Shown here: positions 13,892-17,237 of the stretch, piece by piece
How the letters are laid out: each line of letters starts with the position of its first letter
How positions within the stretch are numbered: the stretch's first letter is position 1
Source of the DNA: Ilumatobacter sp.
GTDB lineage: Bacteria > Actinomycetota > Acidimicrobiia > Acidimicrobiales > Ilumatobacteraceae
NCBI GenBank assembly: GCA_018666235.1
Contig: JABJAB010000061.1
Span: 1 to 17,237 of the forward strand
Reading direction: 5' to 3'
DNA length: 17,237 nt
Notes under the pieces: generated by a model
The model's input: the letters and a program-made list of their open reading frames with translations, nothing else
Database searches by the model: none
What the model was told of the DNA's origin: nothing
Program-made: the position numbers and the translations under genes

Positions 13892-14374
13892 ATGCGCATC
13901 TCGGAGCGAGTCGACAACGCCGTTCGGGCGATGGTCGAACTCGCGTCGGGTGAACTGGCGACGCGGCCGGGCGGAGTCGTGAAGGCTGATGCGATCGCGC
14001 AGCGCCAGAACATCTCGCTGAAGTACTTGCTCGACATCACTCGGGACCTGAAGCGTGCCGAGCTTGTGCGATCGAAGCGCGGTCCCGATGGCGGGTTCTC
14101 GCTCTCTCGGCCGGCTGCCGACATCTCGTTGGCCGACGTGTTTCGTGCGGTCGATGGCCCACTGGCGGACGTTCATGACGAGAGCCTGCGGGATCTGACA
14201 TATCCCGCCCCGGCGGACGCACTGCCGCAGGTGTGGATGGCAATTCGCGGTGGGCTGCGCCGAGTGCTCGAAGGTGTCAGCCTCGCTGACCTCGTCTCAG
14301 GCGAACTGCCGGACGAGGTTGCCGAACTCGCCGGTGAGTACCAGCGCGACACCGCCGCTCGCCATCAGCGCTGA
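13892..14374 (+). CDS. Rrf2-family transcriptional regulator, likely of sulfur assimilation
   Basis: This 160-aa protein starts MRISERVDNAVRAMVELA, the standard Rrf2 opening. A winged helix follows (about 30-85), with ADAIAQRQNISLKYLLDITRDLKRAELVRSKRGPDGGFSL and then the ISLADVFRAVDG dimerisation segment. It contains no cysteine at all, so it cannot bind an Fe-S cluster as IscR, NsrR or RsrR do. CymR, the Bacillus cysteine regulator, is also an Rrf2 member without a cluster. Position immediately upstream of cysD and cysNC suggests control of sulfate activation. Its own cofactor or partner (for example O-acetylserine sulfhydrylase, as for CymR) is unknown. The upstream open frame overlaps tesB and is not used; ATG 13892 begins the domain exactly. 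Confidence 0.9.
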   Translation: MRISERVDNAVRAMVELASGELATRPGGVVKADAIAQRQNISLKYLLDITRDLKRAELVRSKRGPDGGFSLSRPAADISLADVFRAVDGPLADVHDESLRDLTYPAPADALPQVWMAIRGGLRRVLEGVSLADLVSGELPDEVAELAGEYQRDTAARHQR

Positions 14375-14398
14375 CCGCTCCCGCGCGCCTCACCAAGG

Positions 14399-14434
14399 AA
14401 AGGGTTGCGCCTTTGACTCTGATGTGTTTATCCT
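14399..14434 (+). promoter_or_regulatory. cysD promoter with candidate operator
   Basis: TTGCGC (14405-14410) and TATCCT (14429-14434) are separated by 18 nt, and TATCCT ends 7 nt before GTG 14442. The inverted repeat AAAGG-N6-CCTTT (14399-14403 and 14410-14414) encloses the -35 box, a position suited to repression by the neighbouring Rrf2 protein. Nothing here proves binding. Confidence 0.4.
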
Positions 14435-14441
14435 ATTCTCC

Positions 14442-15371
14442 GTGAACTTGGTAGACAATGCCCCATCAGCTGAGAGACTGACGCACTTGCAGCGCTTGGA
14501 GGCCGAGGCCATCCACATCATGCGCGAGGCCGTCTCCGAGAGTGACAACCCGGCGATGCTGTACAGCATTGGTAAAGACAGCTCGGTCATGCTGCACCTG
14601 GCAATGAAGGCGTTCTATCCCAGCAAGCCGCCGTTCCCGTTGGTCCACGTGGACACCACGTGGAAGTTCAGCGAGATGTACGCATTTCGCGACGCGAAGG
14701 CCAAAGAGCTTGGCGTCGACCTCATCGTGCACCAGAACCCGGAGTGCGTCGAGCGCGGCATCAACCCGTTCGAACACGGATCGTCGATGCATACGGACAT
14801 GTGGAAGACCGAGGGTCTCAAGCAGGCGATCGACATGAACAAGTTCGACCTGTGCTTCGGTGGTGCTCGGCGCGACGAGGAGAAATCACGGGCCAAAGAG
14901 CGCATCTTCTCCGTTCGCTCACCGCAGCACCAATGGGACCCGAAGCGGCAACGCCCCGAGCTGTGGCAGATCTACAACGCACGTCGTAGCCCTGGTGAGA
15001 CGCTGCGCGTCTTCCCGATCTCCAACTGGACCGAACTCGACGTCTGGCAGTACGTCCACCTCGAGCAGATCCCGATTGTTCCGCTGTACTACGCCGCGCC
15101 GCGGCCTGTCGTGCATCGTGGTGGCACATTGATCATGGTCGACGACGACCGATTCCAGTTTGAACCGGGCGAGGAGCCTGAGATCAAGAACGTGCGGTTC
15201 CGCACGCTTGGCTGCTATCCGCTGTCAGGCGCGATCGAGAGCGATGCGGACAGCCTGACAGGAATCATCCAGGAGATGTTGCTCGCCACGACGTCTGAGC
15301 GTGAGGGACGTTTGATCGACACCGACTCAGCCGGCTCGATGGAAAAGAAGAAGCAAGAGGGCTATTTCTGA
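14442..15371 (+). CDS. cysD: Sulfate adenylyltransferase subunit 2
   Basis: From GTG 14442 the protein is 309 aa. CysD is the catalytic ATP-pyrophosphatase-type subunit that, with the GTPase CysN, adenylates sulfate to APS. The PP-loop appears as YSIGKDSSVMLHLA, followed by FPLVHVDTTWKFSEMY, CFGGARRDEEKSRAKERIFS, FPISNWTELDVWQYV and RFRTLGCYPLSGAI, all diagnostic. The C-terminal SMEKKKQEGYF is the usual CysD ending. No Shine-Dalgarno lies before the GTG, consistent with a leaderless transcript. Its TGA overlaps the ATG of a 17-codon micro-ORF that leads into cysNC, so translation through the operon may be coupled. Confidence 0.96.
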   Translation: MNLVDNAPSAERLTHLQRLEAEAIHIMREAVSESDNPAMLYSIGKDSSVMLHLAMKAFYPSKPPFPLVHVDTTWKFSEMYAFRDAKAKELGVDLIVHQNPECVERGINPFEHGSSMHTDMWKTEGLKQAIDMNKFDLCFGGARRDEEKSRAKERIFSVRSPQHQWDPKRQRPELWQIYNARRSPGETLRVFPISNWTELDVWQYVHLEQIPIVPLYYAAPRPVVHRGGTLIMVDDDRFQFEPGEEPEIKNVRFRTLGCYPLSGAIESDADSLTGIIQEMLLATTSEREGRLIDTDSAGSMEKKKQEGYF

Positions 15372-15424
15372 TGCAGGACAAAAGGTTCAGCACCATGACC
15401 GGCTGTAACAAGGAGAATCTCTGA
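15371..15424 (+). CDS. 17-codon micro-ORF bridging cysD and cysNC
   Basis: ATG at 15371 overlaps the cysD TGA (TGATG), and its own TGA (15422-15424) overlaps the cysNC ATG, again as TGATG. The peptide reads MQDKRFSTMTGCNKENL. The cysNC ribosome-binding site lies inside it. It may only be a coupling spacer that delivers ribosomes to cysNC, or a regulatory leader peptide; a chance open frame is possible given its length. Confidence 0.35.
   Translation: MQDKRFSTMTGCNKENL
15410..15415 (+). promoter_or_regulatory. Ribosome-binding site of cysNC
   Basis: AAGGAG lies 8 nt before ATG 15424. It is the strongest Shine-Dalgarno in the window and fixes the cysNC start. Confidence 0.85.
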
Positions 15425-17237
15425 TGGCCCATGTCTCTGATCTCATTGCGGTGGACATCGACGAGTATCTGACGTCGCACCAGTACAAGTCACTGCTTCG
15501 CTTCATCACGTGTGGCAGCGTCGACGACGGCAAGAGCACCCTGATCGGGCGACTCCTGTACGAGTCGCACATGGTGTTCGAAGACCACCTGGCTCAACTC
15601 GAGGCCGACTCGGCCAAGGTCGGCACCCAGGGCACGGACCTTGACTTCGCGCTGCTGCTCGACGGTCTCACCGCCGAACGCGAACAGGGCATCACGATCG
15701 ACGTTGCCTACCGCTTCTTCTCGACCGAGAAGCGCAAGTTCATCGTCGCCGACACCCCTGGCCACGAGCAGTACACGCGGAATATGGTGACCGGTGCGTC
15801 AACCGCTGACGTTGCCGTCCTCATGGTCGACGCGCGCAAGGGCGTCCTCACTCAGACTCGCCGCCACAGTTACCTCGTGTCGCTGCTCGGCATCCGCAAG
15901 GTTGTTGTTGCCATCAACAAGATGGACCTCGTCGACTACTCGGAGGAGATCTACAACGCGATCGTGACCGAGTTCGGCGAATTCGCTGAGCAGATCGGCT
16001 TGAGCGACATCACCTATGTTCCGGTCTCCGCGCTGAAGGGCGACAACATCGTCGAATACAGCGTGGCCACGCCGTGGTACGACGGTCCGACGCTGATGAC
16101 GTATCTCGAAGAGGTTCCCGTTGATGACGACGTGGCCGCGGGACCGTTCCGCATGCCGGTCCAGTGGGTCAATCGCCCCAACCTCGACTTCCGTGGGTTC
16201 TCAGGTCGAATCGTCGGGGGCTCGATCAAGCCCGGCGATCCCATCCGAGTGCTTCCCGCAGGCACGATCAGCACCGTTGACCGCATCGTCACAATGGACG
16301 GAGATCTCGACGTTGCGGTCGCAGGCCAATCAGTCACGATCACGCTCACCGACGAGATCGACGCGAGCCGCGGCGACTTGATGTGCGCTGGTGACGCGCC
16401 AGCCGAAGTTGCTGACCAGTTCGAGGCACACGTGGTCTGGATGCACGAAGACGAGATGCTGCCCGGCCGCCCGTACCTCTTGAAGGTCGGGACCCGCACG
16501 ATGGGCGTGACAATTGCACATCCGAAGTACCGGGTTGACGTCAACTCGCTGGAGCATCTTGCTGCGAACACACTTGAGCTCAACGAGATCGGTGTCTGCA
16601 ACCTGAGTCTCGACCGACCAATTCCTTTCGATGCGTATGCCGACAACCGCGACACGGGCTCGTTTGTCATCATCGACAAGCGCACCCAGAACACCGTGGG
16701 CGCAGGCATGTTGCACTTCGCTCTTCGCCGAAGCCACAACATCCACTGGCAGGACGTGCGCGTCGACAAAGCGGCCCGCGCTGACCAGAACAATCATCAG
16801 CCTGGCGTTGTCTGGTTCACCGGCCTGTCAGGGTCGGGCAAGTCGACCATCGCGAACATCGTCGAGTCGAAACTCCACACGCTCGGCGTGCGCACGTACC
16901 TGCTTGACGGAGACAACGTCCGTCACGGCCTAAACCGTGATCTTGGGTTCACCGATGCAGATCGGGTTGAGAACATTCGCCGCATCGCAGAAGTATCTGG
17001 CCTGATGGTCGACGCTGGCCTGGTGGTCCTTGTCTCGTTCATCTCGCCGTTCCGGGCCGAACGCCGTTTGGCGCGCGAGCGAGTCGAAGCGGGCGAGTTC
17101 ATCGAGGTCCACGTCGACACGCCGCTCGACATTGCAGAAGAGCGCGACCCGAAGGGCCTGTACGCCAAGGCCCGGGCCGGTGAGCTGACCAACTTCACCG
17201 GAATCGACTCACCCTACGAAGCACCCGAATCGCCGGA
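15424..17237 (+). CDS. cysNC: Bifunctional sulfate adenylyltransferase subunit 1 / APS kinase, 3'-partial
   Basis: 604 codons are present and the gene runs off the window. The CysN part (about 1-450) is an EF-Tu-like GTPase with G1 GSVDDGKS (31-38), REQGITIDVAYR around switch I, G3 DTPGH (110-114) and G4 NKMD (165-168), then beta-barrel domains II and III. It couples GTP hydrolysis to APS formation by CysD. The CysC part begins near residue 460 with the P-loop GLSGSGKS (467-474), then LLDGDNVRHGLNRDLGFTDADRVENIRR and VSFISPFRAERRLAR, and phosphorylates APS to PAPS. Only about 30-40 residues of CysC appear to be missing. The fusion is common in actinobacteria such as mycobacteria. It is downstream of cysD and the micro-ORF, in one operon. 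Confidence 0.96.
   Translation, partial: MAHVSDLIAVDIDEYLTSHQYKSLLRFITCGSVDDGKSTLIGRLLYESHMVFEDHLAQLEADSAKVGTQGTDLDFALLLDGLTAEREQGITIDVAYRFFSTEKRKFIVADTPGHEQYTRNMVTGASTADVAVLMVDARKGVLTQTRRHSYLVSLLGIRKVVVAINKMDLVDYSEEIYNAIVTEFGEFAEQIGLSDITYVPVSALKGDNIVEYSVATPWYDGPTLMTYLEEVPVDDDVAAGPFRMPVQWVNRPNLDFRGFSGRIVGGSIKPGDPIRVLPAGTISTVDRIVTMDGDLDVAVAGQSVTITLTDEIDASRGDLMCAGDAPAEVADQFEAHVVWMHEDEMLPGRPYLLKVGTRTMGVTIAHPKYRVDVNSLEHLAANTLELNEIGVCNLSLDRPIPFDAYADNRDTGSFVIIDKRTQNTVGAGMLHFALRRSHNIHWQDVRVDKAARADQNNHQPGVVWFTGLSGSGKSTIANIVESKLHTLGVRTYLLDGDNVRHGLNRDLGFTDADRVENIRRIAEVSGLMVDAGLVVLVSFISPFRAERRLARERVEAGEFIEVHVDTPLDIAEERDPKGLYAKARAGELTNFTGIDSPYEAPESP

Noticed and set aside
14250..14441. 64-codon N-terminal extension of CysD
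   Set aside because: It overlaps the end of the Rrf2 gene and the promoter; CysD proteins begin near the GTG at 14442.
1..17237. CRISPR arrays, transposases, integrases, phage genes, rRNA or tRNA
   Set aside because: No direct-repeat arrays, no recombinase-like proteins and no tRNA or rRNA-like segments were recognised by eye; gene content and composition look like ordinary core chromosome.

Overview
The window is a gene-dense stretch of high-GC bacterial chromosome. It has no rRNA, tRNA, IS element or CRISPR that I can see. The genes point to an actinobacterium: a fused CysN-CysC, an MprA/MprB-like two-component pair, a MenJ-like geranylgeranyl-reductase-family flavoprotein, an actinobacterial-type acyl-CoA thioesterase II, and several genes with a TANNNT box 6-7 nt before the start codon (the leaderless arrangement common in actinobacteria). 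An Acidimicrobiia/Ilumatobacter-like origin is my guess from protein style and is not proven here.

Layout. 1-1908 (+): 3' part of a long-type KAS III enzyme, then a membrane-anchored DM13-domain protein with its own promoter. 1909-4095 (-): a PhyH-type dioxygenase downstream of a MenJ-like flavoprotein. 4096-4376 is a divergent intergenic region with a large nested inverted repeat. 4377-8488 (+): a small secreted Asp/Glu/Arg-rich protein with a strong terminator hairpin, an OmpR-type response regulator overlapping its histidine kinase, and a 463-aa protein ending in a DisA-like (diadenylate cyclase fold) domain with a degenerate RHR motif. 8518-10239 (-): a thioredoxin-fold/PRXL2-like redox protein and an FMN nitronate monooxygenase-family enzyme. 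10329-11941 (+): a carboxymuconolactone-decarboxylase-family protein overlapping a D-2-hydroxyacid dehydrogenase. 11938-12912 (-): an isopenicillin-N-synthase-type 2OG-Fe(II) oxygenase. 12990-13838 (+): TesB thioesterase. 13892-17237 (+): an Rrf2 regulator, cysD, a 17-codon micro-ORF and a 3'-truncated cysNC, forming a sulfate-activation locus.

The most notable observation is at 8518-9051 (minus). The PRXL2-like protein is readable from ATG 9051 to TAG 8518 only if one in-frame TGA (8923-8925) is read through. That TGA sits exactly at the first position of the CxxC redox motif, giving U-L-P-C. A bulged hairpin with a G in its 5-nt apical loop begins 18 nt after the UGA, as expected for a bacterial SECIS. 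I read this as a selenoprotein that standard gene calling would truncate to 125 aa.

Working together: the cys genes convert sulfate to APS and then PAPS, probably under control of the adjacent Rrf2 protein. The two-component system may sense an envelope signal linked to the small secreted protein just upstream. The remaining genes are scattered lipid/CoA, quinone and redox functions with no obvious single pathway.
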